Positions 48,808 to 57,008 of a stretch of 64,000 bases of DNA are shown piece after piece. Position 1 is the stretch's first letter. Each line of letters starts with the position of its first letter. A program made the position numbers and the translations under genes. This DNA is from Nocardia brasiliensis IFM 10847. GTDB taxonomy: Bacteria; Actinomycetota; Actinomycetes; Mycobacteriales; Mycobacteriaceae. The DNA is taken from the NCBI RefSeq assembly GCF_000710915.1, contig NZ_BAUA01000150.1, positions 1 through 64,000 of the forward strand. The letters run 5' to 3'. The notes below the pieces were generated by a model that had not been told where the DNA came from, ran no database searches, and saw nothing but the letters and a program-made list of their open reading frames with translations.

Positions 48808-50027
48808 GCAAAGACCAGGAATTCCAACAGCGGTGGTCCGCCGCGATGATGAACAACTACGGCACCCCGAAGCTCACGCTGGTGCGTGGCGCGGGTGCGG
48901 TGGTCTACGACGCGGACGGCAACCGCTATGTCGATTTCCTCGGCGGCATCGCGGTCAACAGTCTCGGCCACGCCCACCCGGCGATCCTCGCCGCGGTCAC
49001 CCAGCAACTGGGCACGCTCGGTCATGTCTCGAATATCTATGCGAACGAGCCGGTCATCGAATTGGCGGAGCGGTTGCTCGCGCATTTCGGCGATGGCTCC
49101 AACGACGCCGGGCACTCCGGCCGGGCGTTCTTCTGCAACTCCGGGACCGAGGCGAACGAGGCGGCATTCAAGATCGCACGGTTGACCGGCCGGTCCAAGA
49201 TCGTCGCCTGCGAGGAGGCGTTCCACGGCCGCACCATGGGCGCGCTCGCGCTCACCGGGCAGGCGGCCAAGCGCACGCCGTTCGAGCCGATGCCCGCGGG
49301 CGTGGTGCACGTGCCCTACGGTGATGCCGCCGCGCTCGAGGCCGCGGTCGATGCCGACACCGCCGCGGTGTTCCTGGAACCGATGATGGGCGAGAGCGGT
49401 GTGGTGGTTCCGCCGTTCGACTACCTGGCCAAGGCCAGAGAGATCACGGCGCGCAACGGCGCGCTGCTCATCCTCGACGAAGTGCAGACCGGCATCGGCC
49501 GAACCGGAAAGTTCTACGCGCACCAGGCCGTCGGCATCGTGCCCGACGTGATCACGCTGGCGAAGGGCCTCGGCGGCGGACTGCCGATCGGCGCGGTGCT
49601 GGCCACCGGGCGGGCGGCCGAGCTGCTCACCCCGGGCTTGCACGGCACCACCTTCGGCGGCAACCCGGTGTGCGCGGCGGCCGCGCTCGCGGTGCTGCGC
49701 ACCATCGACGAGGAGGGACTGCTCGCGCACGTCGAGTCGGTCGGCAAGCGGCTCAGCGACGGCATCGAACTGCTGGAGCATCCGCTGATCGATCAGGTGC
49801 GCGGTGCGGGACTGCTGCTCGGCATCGTGCTGACCGACGCGATCTCGGCGCAGGTCGAGGCGCGGGCGCGGGCGGCGGGCTATCTGGTGAACCCGGCCAA
49901 GCCCGACGTCATCCGGCTCGCACCGCCGCTGATCCTGACCGAAACCCAAGCCGACAACTTCGTCGCCGATCTGCCCGGGATCCTCGACGCCGCCACCAAA
50001 GACGCAAAGGAGGCTGCGGCGCAATGA
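48804..50027 (+). CDS. argD: Acetylornithine aminotransferase
   Basis: 407 residues, class III PLP aminotransferase. It converts N-acetylglutamate semialdehyde and glutamate to N-acetylornithine. The PLP lysine is in VITLAKGLGGGLP; FFCNSGTEANEAAFKIAR and LILDEVQTGIGRTG are the cofactor loops. ATG at 48804 overlaps the argB stop by four bases. Its frame is open upstream through argB, but the start is set by the overlap and family length. Stop overlaps argF (ATGA). Confidence 0.96.
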   Translation: MSKDQEFQQRWSAAMMNNYGTPKLTLVRGAGAVVYDADGNRYVDFLGGIAVNSLGHAHPAILAAVTQQLGTLGHVSNIYANEPVIELAERLLAHFGDGSNDAGHSGRAFFCNSGTEANEAAFKIARLTGRSKIVACEEAFHGRTMGALALTGQAAKRTPFEPMPAGVVHVPYGDAAALEAAVDADTAAVFLEPMMGESGVVVPPFDYLAKAREITARNGALLILDEVQTGIGRTGKFYAHQAVGIVPDVITLAKGLGGGLPIGAVLATGRAAELLTPGLHGTTFGGNPVCAAAALAVLRTIDEEGLLAHVESVGKRLSDGIELLEHPLIDQVRGAGLLLGIVLTDAISAQVEARARAAGYLVNPAKPDVIRLAPPLILTETQADNFVADLPGILDAATKDAKEAAAQ

Positions 50028-50992
50028 CTTCCACAGCTGCGGGGACCTCGGCCCCGATCCGGCACTTCCTCCGCGACGACGACGTGAGCCCGGCCGAGCA
50101 GGCCGAAATCCTCGCCCTCGCCGCCGAACTCAAGCACGCGCCGTTCTCGCAGCGCCCGCTGGAGGGGCCGCGTGGGGTCGGGGTGATCTTCGAGAAGAAC
50201 TCCACCCGCACCCGGTTCTCGTTCGAGGTGGGCATCGCTCAACTCGGCGGGCACGCGGTGGTGGTGGACGGGCGCGATACCCAGCTCGGCCGTGAGGAGA
50301 CGCTCGGCGACACCGGTCGCGTGCTGTCCCGTTATGTCGACGCGATCGTCTGGCGCACTTTCGAGCAGGTCCGGCTCGATGAAATGGCCGCGACCGCAAC
50401 GGTTCCGGTGGTGAACGCGCTGTCCAACGAATTCCACCCGTGCCAGGTGCTCGCCGATCTGCAGACGCTGGTCGAGCGCAAGGGCACCCTGGTGGGCCGC
50501 AATCTGGCCTATTTCGGCGACGGCGCCAACAACATGGCGCACTCGCTGCTGCTCGGCGGTGTCACCGCCGGTTTGAACGTCACCATCGCGGCCCCCGCGG
50601 GATTCGAACCGCTGCCGTGGATCGTGGAGGCGGCGCGCAAGCGGGCCGCCGAGACGGGCGCCACCATCACGCTCACCGACGATCCGCAGGCGGCGGCCGA
50701 CGGCGCGGACGCGCTGGTGACCGACGCCTGGACCTCGATGGGACAGGAGAACGACGGGCTCGATCGTGTCGGTCCGTTCCGGCCGTTCCAGGTGAACTCG
50801 GCCTTGCTCGGGCGCGCCGACGCCGATGCCGTGGTGCTGCACTGCCTGCCCGCGCATCGCGGCGAGGAGGTGACCGACGAGGTGCTCGACGGTCCGCACA
50901 GCGTGGTGTGGGACGAGGCCGAGAACCGGCTGCACGCGCAGAAGGCGCTGCTGGTCTGGTTGCTGGCCAAGCGAAGTGACGGTGTGGCGTGA
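50024..50992 (+). CDS. argF: Ornithine carbamoyltransferase
   Basis: 322 residues. It joins carbamoyl phosphate and ornithine to give citrulline. The carbamoyl-phosphate loop is KNSTRTRFSFEVG, followed by EFHPCQVLADLQT, GDGANNMAHSL and the ornithine-binding HCLPAHRGEEV. The ATG at 50024 overlaps the argD stop; its own stop overlaps the argR GTG. Length standard. Confidence 0.96.
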   Translation: MTSTAAGTSAPIRHFLRDDDVSPAEQAEILALAAELKHAPFSQRPLEGPRGVGVIFEKNSTRTRFSFEVGIAQLGGHAVVVDGRDTQLGREETLGDTGRVLSRYVDAIVWRTFEQVRLDEMAATATVPVVNALSNEFHPCQVLADLQTLVERKGTLVGRNLAYFGDGANNMAHSLLLGGVTAGLNVTIAAPAGFEPLPWIVEAARKRAAETGATITLTDDPQAAADGADALVTDAWTSMGQENDGLDRVGPFRPFQVNSALLGRADADAVVLHCLPAHRGEEVTDEVLDGPHSVVWDEAENRLHAQKALLVWLLAKRSDGVA

Positions 50993-51477
50993 CCGGTCCG
51001 GAGATCGCGCGGACCCGCGCCGGGCGCCAGTCGCGCATCGTCGAGCTGCTGACCGCGCACGCGGTCCGCAGCCAGACCGAACTGGCGGCGCTGCTTTCCG
51101 CCGAGGGCATCGAGACCACTCAGGCCACGCTCTCGCGGGATCTGGACGAACTGGGCGCGGTCAAGCTGCGCGCGGCCGACGGCGGCGCGGGGGTCTACGT
51201 GGTGCCCGAGGACGGCAGTCCCATCCGCGGGGTCACCGGTGGCACCGATCGGCTGGCGAAGCTGCTCGGCGATCTACTGGTATCCACCGACCACAGCGGC
51301 AACATCGCGGTGCTGCGCACTCCGCCGGGCGCGGCGCACTACCTGGCCAGCGCGCTGGACCGGGCGGCCCTGCCCTACATCGTCGGCACCATCGCGGGTG
51401 ACGACACCATCGCCGTCATCGCCCGCGAACCGTTCACCGGCGCCGAACTGGCGGCGAAGATCGAGGAGATCGCCTGA
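50989..51477 (+). CDS. argR: Arginine repressor
   Basis: 162 residues. The N-terminal winged HTH (RQSRIVELLTAHAVRSQTEL, then TTQATLSRDLDELGAVKLRA with the SR dipeptide that contacts ARG boxes) is followed by the C-terminal hexamerisation/arginine domain (GTIAGDDTIAVIAR, with the acidic GDD arginine site). It should bind the matching sites before argC and argG when arginine is abundant. GTG start overlaps argF by four bases, so it is autoregulated within the operon. Confidence 0.95.
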   Translation: MTGPEIARTRAGRQSRIVELLTAHAVRSQTELAALLSAEGIETTQATLSRDLDELGAVKLRAADGGAGVYVVPEDGSPIRGVTGGTDRLAKLLGDLLVSTDHSGNIAVLRTPPGAAHYLASALDRAALPYIVGTIAGDDTIAVIAREPFTGAELAAKIEEIA

Positions 51478-51483
51478 GCGGCG

Positions 51484-51648
51484 TCAGCTGAACGGGTACT
51501 GGCCACCGCCGCCGCTGCGCGGGGTGCCGCCGTTGTCGGGGGTGGCCACGTTGATGATGTCCTGGATGAGGTCGACCACCGCGCGACCGACGTCGAGGAC
51601 GCCGTTGCCGAGGGTGCTGAATTCTTGCCCGATGAGATGCAGCAGCAT
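51484..51648 (-). CDS. Small protein (54 residues)
   Basis: Convergent with argR and lying between argR and argG. The ATG at 51648 follows GGAAG at good distance. The product MLLHLIGQEFSTLGNGVLDV continues with a hydrophobic helix (GRAVVDLIQDIINVA) and a Gly/Pro-rich end, an amphipathic membrane-associated peptide in appearance. No family recognised. The frame is open further upstream but lacks coding character. Real expression is uncertain. Confidence 0.5.
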   Translation of the reverse strand: MLLHLIGQEFSTLGNGVLDVGRAVVDLIQDIINVATPDNGGTPRSGGGGQYPFS

Positions 51649-51786
51649 GACGTTCTTCCTTCTGCCTGGCCGAACGTTTCCGCCCCCAAGGGTCGCACAG
51701 GACCGGGCTCGCGCGCGGGGATTCGCTTGATGGGCAGAGACTTTCGCCGCCTCGATGATGCGGTTCGGTAGCTGGGGCACCCCCGG

Positions 51787-51820
51787 TTATGCATGGGCTT
51801 GCATCATCGTGCATAATCAT
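51787..51820 (+). promoter_or_regulatory. ARG box and -10 region of argG
   Basis: Matches the argC block at 29 of 34 bases: ATGCAT-N4-TTGCAT followed by TCGTGCATAATCAT. CATAAT (51812-51817) is the probable -10 box, placing the transcript start near 51824 and leaving a leader of about 96 nt before argG. Confidence 0.8.
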
Positions 51821-51829
51821 TTGTAGAAC

Positions 51830-51881
51830 GTGCGGGCCCCGTGCTCCCGAGGCGAACACCGGGGCCGGCAGTCGCCCGCAC
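51830..51881 (+). promoter_or_regulatory. Structured 5' leader of argG
   Basis: Outer stem GTGCGGGC (51830-51837) with GCCCGCAC (51874-51881); inner stem CCCGTG (51838-51843) with CAC-C-GGG (51857-51863, one bulge). It lies between the inferred start of transcription and the ribosome site GAGGAG. No terminator-like U tract and no leader peptide seen. Confidence 0.5.
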
Positions 51882-51919
51882 TTCGCACACACGTACCGAA
51901 ACCGAGGAGCACACAGACC

Positions 51920-53122
51920 ATGTCCGAACGCGTCGTACTCGCCTACTCCGGTGGGCTGGACACCTCCGTCGCGATCAGCTGGATCGGCAAGGAGACCGGT
52001 GCCGAGGTGGTGGCTGTGGCCATCGACCTGGGCCAGGGTGGCGAGGACATGAACGTGGTGCGCCAGCGAGCGCTCGACTGCGGCGCGGTCGAGGCCATCG
52101 TGGTGGACGCCCGCGACGAATTCGCCGACGAGTACTGCCTGCCCACCATCCAGGCGAACGCGATGTACATGGGTCAGTACCCGCTGGTCTCCGCGATCAG
52201 CCGGCCGCTCATCGTCAAGCACCTGGTGGAGGCGGCCAAGTTCCACGGCGCGAGCACCGTCGCGCACGGCTGCACCGGCAAGGGCAACGACCAGGTCCGC
52301 TTCGAGGTCGGCATCGGCGCGCTCGCGCCCGACCTGAACGTGATCGCCCCGGTCCGCGACTACGCCTGGACCCGGGAGAAGGCCATCGCCTTCGCCGAGG
52401 AGAACGCGCTGCCGATCAACGTCACCAAGAAGTCGCCCTTCTCGATCGACCAGAACGTGTGGGGCCGGGCCGTCGAGACCGGCTTCCTCGAAGACCTGTG
52501 GAACGCGCCGACCAAGGACGTCTACGACTACACCGCCGACCCGACCGTCAACTTCGAGGCGCCGGACGAGCTGATCGTGTCCTTCGAGCGTGGTGTGCCG
52601 GTCGCCATCGACGGCCGCTCCGTCAGCGTGCTGGAAGCGATCGTCGAGCTGAACCATCGGGCTGGACGGCAGGGTGTCGGCCGGCTCGACATGGTCGAGG
52701 ATCGGCTCGTCGGCATCAAGAGCCGTGAGATCTACGAGGCCCCCGGCGCGATCGTGCTGATCACCGCGCACCAGGCGCTGGAAAACGTCACCATCGAGCG
52801 TGAGCTTGGCCGGTACAAGCGGCAGGTCGAGCAGCGCTGGGGCGAGCTGGCCTACGACGGCCTGTGGTTCTCCCCGCTGAAGCGGGCGCTGGACGCCTTC
52901 ATCGGCGACACCCAGCAGGCTGTCACCGGCGATATCCGGATGGTGCTGCACGGCGGCAGCGCGGTGATCAACGGCCGGCGCTCGGACCAGTCGCTCTACG
53001 ACTTCAACCTGGCCACCTACGACGAGGGCGATACCTTCGACCAGTCGCTGGCCAAGGGCTTCGTGCAGATCCACGGCCTGTCCTCCAAGGTCGCCGCGCG
53101 CCGGGACCTGAACCAGAAGTAG
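51920..53122 (+). CDS. argG: Argininosuccinate synthase
   Basis: 400 residues. It condenses citrulline and aspartate using ATP. The PP-loop motif AYSGGLDTSVAISWIG is at the N-terminus, with GCTGKGNDQVRFE and KKSPFSIDQNVWGRA as substrate-binding blocks. It has its own ARG box and a leader of about 96 nt, so it is a separate transcript from argCJBDFR. The ATG at 51920 has GAGGAG upstream. A 10-bp-stem terminator follows 23 bp after the stop. Confidence 0.97.
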   Translation: MSERVVLAYSGGLDTSVAISWIGKETGAEVVAVAIDLGQGGEDMNVVRQRALDCGAVEAIVVDARDEFADEYCLPTIQANAMYMGQYPLVSAISRPLIVKHLVEAAKFHGASTVAHGCTGKGNDQVRFEVGIGALAPDLNVIAPVRDYAWTREKAIAFAEENALPINVTKKSPFSIDQNVWGRAVETGFLEDLWNAPTKDVYDYTADPTVNFEAPDELIVSFERGVPVAIDGRSVSVLEAIVELNHRAGRQGVGRLDMVEDRLVGIKSREIYEAPGAIVLITAHQALENVTIERELGRYKRQVEQRWGELAYDGLWFSPLKRALDAFIGDTQQAVTGDIRMVLHGGSAVINGRRSDQSLYDFNLATYDEGDTFDQSLAKGFVQIHGLSSKVAARRDLNQK

Positions 53123-53145
53123 GCGGCGCGCGCAGTAGCCTCGGA

Positions 53146-53172
53146 CGGGTCGGCCCTGAACCGGCCGACCCG
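53146..53172 (+). terminator. Terminator after argG
   Basis: Perfect 10-bp stem CGGGTCGGCC (53146-53155) with 53163-53172 and a 7-nt loop. The ribosome site of the methyltransferase begins at the next base, so read-through transcripts could have that site partly shielded by the stem. Confidence 0.72.
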
Positions 53173-53184
53173 AAGGGAGCGATG

Positions 53185-54084
53185 ATGCGGACCGACGACG
53201 ACAGCTGGGACATCGTGACGAGCGTCGGCGCGACGGCGCTCGGTGTCGCCGCGGTGCGCGCGGGCGAGTCCCGGCGGCCGGACGCGCTGTTCCGTGATCC
53301 GTACGCCGAGGTCCTGGTGGACGCGGTCGATCCGGCCGCCTGGGCCCGGCTCGTTCAGGGCTCCGGCGATGCCGATCCGGCCGCGACGCGCTCCTACGGG
53401 CTGCTCGCCGACCTCATCGTCGCGCGCACCTGCTACTTCGACGACTTCTTCGCCGCGGTAGTGGCCGCGGGCATCCGGCAGATCGTGATCGTGGCCGCCG
53501 GGCTCGACGCCAGGTCCTACCGGCTCGAATGGGCCGGTGGCAGTATGTTGTACGAGCTGGACCAGCCGAAAGTGTTGCAGTTCAAGGCTTCCGCTTTCGC
53601 TGCGCAGGGCATCGCACCGGCGGTCGAGCGCCGCGAGGTCCCGGTGGATCTGCGTGACGACTGGCCTGCGGCTTTGCGGGACAAGGGTTTCGACTCCGCC
53701 GTGCCGACCGCGTGGCTCGTCGAGGGACTGCTGCGCTACCTGCCCGCCGACGCCCAGGACCGGCTGCTGACGGCCGTGACGGAACTCAGCGCGCCGGGCA
53801 GCCGGGTCGCGCTCAACATGACCTTGGCCGAAGCGCCCGACACGGTGCACAGCGACGACGCCAGAGCGCGGATGCGGGCCGCGTTCGACGTCGATGTCGA
53901 CGTGGGCACGCTGTGGTATCCGGCCGAAGGCCGCAGTGATCCGGTCGCCTGGTTCACCGAACAGGGCTGGTCCGCAACGCGGGCCGACCCGGCGACCGTG
54001 CTGGCCGAACACGGCCGCCCCGTCGCCGCGGACCTTGCCGCGCATATGAGAACCCATCTACTGATGACCGCCATCCGACCCTGA
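53185..54084 (+). CDS. Class I SAM-dependent methyltransferase (TIGR00027/LCMT-like)
   Basis: 299 residues. The SAM-binding motif is QIVIVAAGLDARSYRLEWAG, followed by LYELDQPKVLQFK, the hallmark of the large mycobacterial/nocardial TIGR00027 methyltransferase family related to leucine carboxyl methyltransferases. TAWLVEGLLRYLPADAQDRL is another family block. Substrate unknown. ATG at 53182 or 53185; AAGGGAG spacing favours 53185. It is inserted between argG and argH, 14 bp before argH. Confidence 0.92.
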   Translation: MRTDDDSWDIVTSVGATALGVAAVRAGESRRPDALFRDPYAEVLVDAVDPAAWARLVQGSGDADPAATRSYGLLADLIVARTCYFDDFFAAVVAAGIRQIVIVAAGLDARSYRLEWAGGSMLYELDQPKVLQFKASAFAAQGIAPAVERREVPVDLRDDWPAALRDKGFDSAVPTAWLVEGLLRYLPADAQDRLLTAVTELSAPGSRVALNMTLAEAPDTVHSDDARARMRAAFDVDVDVGTLWYPAEGRSDPVAWFTEQGWSATRADPATVLAEHGRPVAADLAAHMRTHLLMTAIRP

Positions 54085-54098
54085 GGAGACAGCACACC

Positions 54099-55520
54099 AT
54101 GACGCAGAGCGGCAGCACGAACACAGGTGCGCTCTGGGGCGGGCGATTCGCGTCCGGACCGGCCGAGGCGATGGCCGCGCTGAGCAAGTCGACCCAGTTC
54201 GACTGGGTCTTGGCGCCCTACGACATTCGCGCGTCCAAGGCGCACGCCCGCGTGCTGCACAAGGCCGGACTGCTGTCCGAGAGCGACCTCGCCGGGATGC
54301 TGGCCGGGCTGGACCAGCTTGCCGCGGACGTGGACTCGGGTGCGTTCGGGCCCGCCGACTCGGACGAGGACGTGCACGGCGCTCTGGAACGCGGGCTGAT
54401 CGAACGGGTCGGCGCCGAACTCGGCGGCCGGTTGCGCGCCGGGCGGTCCCGCAACGACCAGGTGGCCACGCTGTTCCGGATGTGGTTGCGCGACGCGGTC
54501 CGGCGGGTCGCGGCGGGACTGATCGAGGTCGTCGACGCGCTGGTGACGCAGGCGGGCGCGCACCCGGACGCGGTGATGCCGGGCAAGACGCACCTGCAGG
54601 CCGCGCAGCCGGTGCTGCTCGCGCACCACCTGCTCGCCCACGCCCATCCGCTGCTGCGCGATATCGATCGGCTGCGCGACTTCGACAAGCGGGCCGCGGT
54701 GTCGCCGTACGGTTCCGGCGCGCTGGCCGGTTCCTCGCTCGGGCTCGACCCCGAGGCGATCGCCGCCGAACTGGATTTCGATGCGGCAGCGGCCAATTCG
54801 ATCGACGCCACGTCGTCGCGCGATTTCGCCGCCGAGGCCGCGTTCGTGCTCGCCATGATCGGGGTCGACCTCAGCCGCATGGCCGAAGAGGTGATCCTGT
54901 GGAGCACACCGGAATTCGGGTACATCACGCTGGCCGACGCCTGGTCCACCGGCTCCTCGATCATGCCGCAGAAGAAGAACCCGGACGTCTCCGAACTCAC
55001 CAGGGGCAAGGCGGGCCGGCTCATCGGCAACCTCACCGGGCTGCTGGCCACGCTGAAGGCGCAACCGCTGGCCTATAACCGGGATCTGCAGGAGGACAAG
55101 GAACCCCTGTTCGATTCGGTGGCGCAGCTGGAACTCCTGCTGCCGGCCATCGCGGGCCTGGTCTCGACCCTCACGTTCCACACCGAGCGGATGGCCGAGC
55201 TCGCCCCCGCCGGTTTCACCCTGGCCACCGATATCGCCGAATGGCTGGTCCGGCAAGGCGTTCCGTTCCGGGTCGCGCACGAAGCGGCCGGTGCCTGCGT
55301 GCGTGCCGCGGAAGCACGCGGCGTGGGACTCGACGAACTCACCGACGCGGAATTCGCCGCCATCGACCCCGCCCTCACCCCCCAGGTCCGCGAAGTACTC
55401 ACCGTCGAGGGCTCCATCGCGTCCCGCAACGCCCGCGGCGGCACCGCGGGCACCCAGGTCACCCGCCAGCTCGACGAAATCCGCACGGCCACCGGCGAAG
55501 TACGCACCTGGCTCAGCTGA
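54099..55520 (+). CDS. argH: Argininosuccinate lyase
   Basis: 473 residues, fumarase/aspartase superfamily. It cleaves argininosuccinate to arginine and fumarate, the last step. ALWGGRFASGPAEAMAALSK opens the protein; the signature loop GSSIMPQKKNPDVSELTRGK carries the catalytic Ser. ATG at 54099 with GAGGAG upstream. It follows the methyltransferase by 14 bp and is probably co-transcribed with it, by read-through from argG or from an unseen promoter. Confidence 0.97.
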   Translation: MTQSGSTNTGALWGGRFASGPAEAMAALSKSTQFDWVLAPYDIRASKAHARVLHKAGLLSESDLAGMLAGLDQLAADVDSGAFGPADSDEDVHGALERGLIERVGAELGGRLRAGRSRNDQVATLFRMWLRDAVRRVAAGLIEVVDALVTQAGAHPDAVMPGKTHLQAAQPVLLAHHLLAHAHPLLRDIDRLRDFDKRAAVSPYGSGALAGSSLGLDPEAIAAELDFDAAAANSIDATSSRDFAAEAAFVLAMIGVDLSRMAEEVILWSTPEFGYITLADAWSTGSSIMPQKKNPDVSELTRGKAGRLIGNLTGLLATLKAQPLAYNRDLQEDKEPLFDSVAQLELLLPAIAGLVSTLTFHTERMAELAPAGFTLATDIAEWLVRQGVPFRVAHEAAGACVRAAEARGVGLDELTDAEFAAIDPALTPQVREVLTVEGSIASRNARGGTAGTQVTRQLDEIRTATGEVRTWLS

Positions 55521-55571
55521 TCTGCGCGGGCCGCTGCGCTCGCCCGGTGCACTGCGTTTTCGGCCGAGACG

Positions 55572-55592
55572 CGCCCGCATGCGGTGCGGGCG
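55572..55592. terminator. Hairpin between argH and convergent gene
   Basis: 8-bp stem CGCCCGCA (55572-55579) with TGCGGGCG (55585-55592) and a 5-nt loop, in the 91-bp gap between convergent genes. Confidence 0.6.
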
Positions 55593-55611
55593 GATGACCG
55601 TGCGACGCGGT

Positions 55612-56298
55612 TCAGCGGGGGAACAACGCTGCTACGTGGAGGAGCGGCGCGGCCAGGGCGGGGATGGCGTTCGGGTCTTTCAGGCGTCCGGGGCGGTAGG
55701 TGACCAGGTCGTGGTTGCCGACGCTCCAGTGCGGGACGGCGTTGTGCAGGTGGGCGGTGATCAGATCCTTGGTGACCAGCCAGTGGGCGTACCGGGGATC
55801 GGGGGAGACGATGCGGAAGCGGGAATCGAAGTCCGGATTGCCGGTGGCGGTGGGTTTGTCGCCGAACAAGCTGCGGCCGAGCTGAGAGAACAGGCCGCGG
55901 GTCAACACGGCGACCGGCCGGTGCGGCTGGGACAGGTGCACGACGATGACGATGTAGTAGTGCGTCGTCGTACTGGTCGTGCTGTGCGAGGTCGAGGAGA
56001 AGTTGCTGGACGAGGTGGTCTCGTACGAATAGTCCGCGACGGTCACCCAGCGGCCGTCGAGCTGCCCCGTCATCGTCACACCCAGGCCGCGCTTGTTGCG
56101 CCCGGGTAGGCGCACGGTCCAGTCCGCCCGGACCCGCTCCGCGTAGGACCAGCCGTGCGCGTGCGCCCAGCCGGCCAGCGCGGCCTTACGCCTGCGTTCG
56201 GCGCGAATCGACAGCGGGACAACCACAACGAGCACGATCACGACGGTCACCACGATCACGCCGATGATCAGCACCATCACGTCCACGCTGATCACCAC
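55612..56298 (-). CDS. Membrane-anchored hypothetical protein
   Basis: 228 residues. One N-terminal membrane helix (VLIIGVIVVTVVIVLVVVVP) with a following basic stretch (SIRAERRRKAALAGWAHAHG) places the rest in the cytoplasm. The soluble part includes a Ser/Thr-rich insertion (SYETTSSSNFSSTSHSTTST) flanked by beta-strands (TMTGQLDGRWVTVADYSYE; HYYIVIVVHLSQPHRPVAVL). Resembles a common actinobacterial family of unknown function. GTG start at 56298; a second in-frame start follows a few codons later. Confidence 0.75.
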   Translation of the reverse strand: MVISVDVMVLIIGVIVVTVVIVLVVVVPLSIRAERRRKAALAGWAHAHGWSYAERVRADWTVRLPGRNKRGLGVTMTGQLDGRWVTVADYSYETTSSSNFSSTSHSTTSTTTHYYIVIVVHLSQPHRPVAVLTRGLFSQLGRSLFGDKPTATGNPDFDSRFRIVSPDPRYAHWLVTKDLITAHLHNAVPHWSVGNHDLVTYRPGRLKDPNAIPALAAPLLHVAALFPR

Positions 56299-56361
56299 AC
56301 CTTGTCGCCGTTCGCCCCCCGCACCGCCTTGCCATTGTCCGATACTCGCTACGCTGCCGCC

Positions 56362-56685
56362 ATGACCATGCTTCTGCTGGCCTTGGCCATCGCGTCCGAG
56401 GTGACCGCCACCGTTTCCCTGAAGCTGTCCGAGGGTTTCACCAAACTGGTCCCCTCGATCGTCGTGGTCATCGGTTACGGCGCCGCCTTCTGGTTCCTGT
56501 CCCAGTCGTTGAAGCGCGGCATGCAGATCGGCGTCGCCTACGGCATCTGGTCGGCCGTCGGCGTAGCCGCCATCGCCGTCATCGGCGTCCTCTTCCTGGA
56601 CGAACGCCTCACCCTCATCCAGGTAGGCGGCATAGCCCTCGTCATCCTCGGCGTTCTAGCCCTGGAACTCGGCGGCCAGCACTGA
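56362..56685 (+). CDS. SMR family multidrug efflux protein
   Basis: 107 residues, four membrane helices, small multidrug resistance family (EmrE/QacE-like). The essential membrane glutamate is E13 in LAIASEVTATVSLKLSEGF; the third-helix GIWSAVGVAAIAVIG and ERLTLIQVGGIALVILGVLA are typical. It works as a dimer exchanging protons for lipophilic cations. The ATG at 56362 is close behind TACGCT, possibly a -10 box of a near-leaderless message. Confidence 0.93.
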   Translation: MTMLLLALAIASEVTATVSLKLSEGFTKLVPSIVVVIGYGAAFWFLSQSLKRGMQIGVAYGIWSAVGVAAIAVIGVLFLDERLTLIQVGGIALVILGVLALELGGQH

Positions 56686-57008
56686 ACCGGCGACCGAATC
56701 TGTCGGTTTCACCAGGTGACTACTCCGCTCGGCGACAGGAATGGGCTGCGATTCCTTTGACGTGGCACTGCACCGGGCGGTTCTGGTGAAACGGGGATTT
56801 CCGGGAAGGGTGTCTGAGGCAATTCCTGCCGCACTACTCCATAGCGTGTTCGTATGGAACATTGAGTGCATTGTTTTCGGGGGCGGAAAAGTGGGATTGC
56901 GTTGGGGTGGACGCATTTTGTCGAAATCGTCCCATGAGATCGGGGGCGGTCGTAGCATCGGGCGATGGACTGGACGTTTGCTCAGCTGCGCGTGCGCGGA
57001 TGTGGCCG
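56686..57008. other. Intergenic region upstream of the sugar ABC operon
   Basis: 323 bp without a convincing gene. It should hold the promoter of the ABC operon. AT-richer bases occur at 56854-56880 (ATGGAACATTGAG and CATTGTTTTC), but no clear operator could be defined. Confidence 0.45.

Noticed and set aside
47802..50027. A 741-codon frame suggesting an ArgB/ArgD fusion
   Set aside because: The upstream part is a different frame of argB. The ATGA overlap and family length place argD at 48804.
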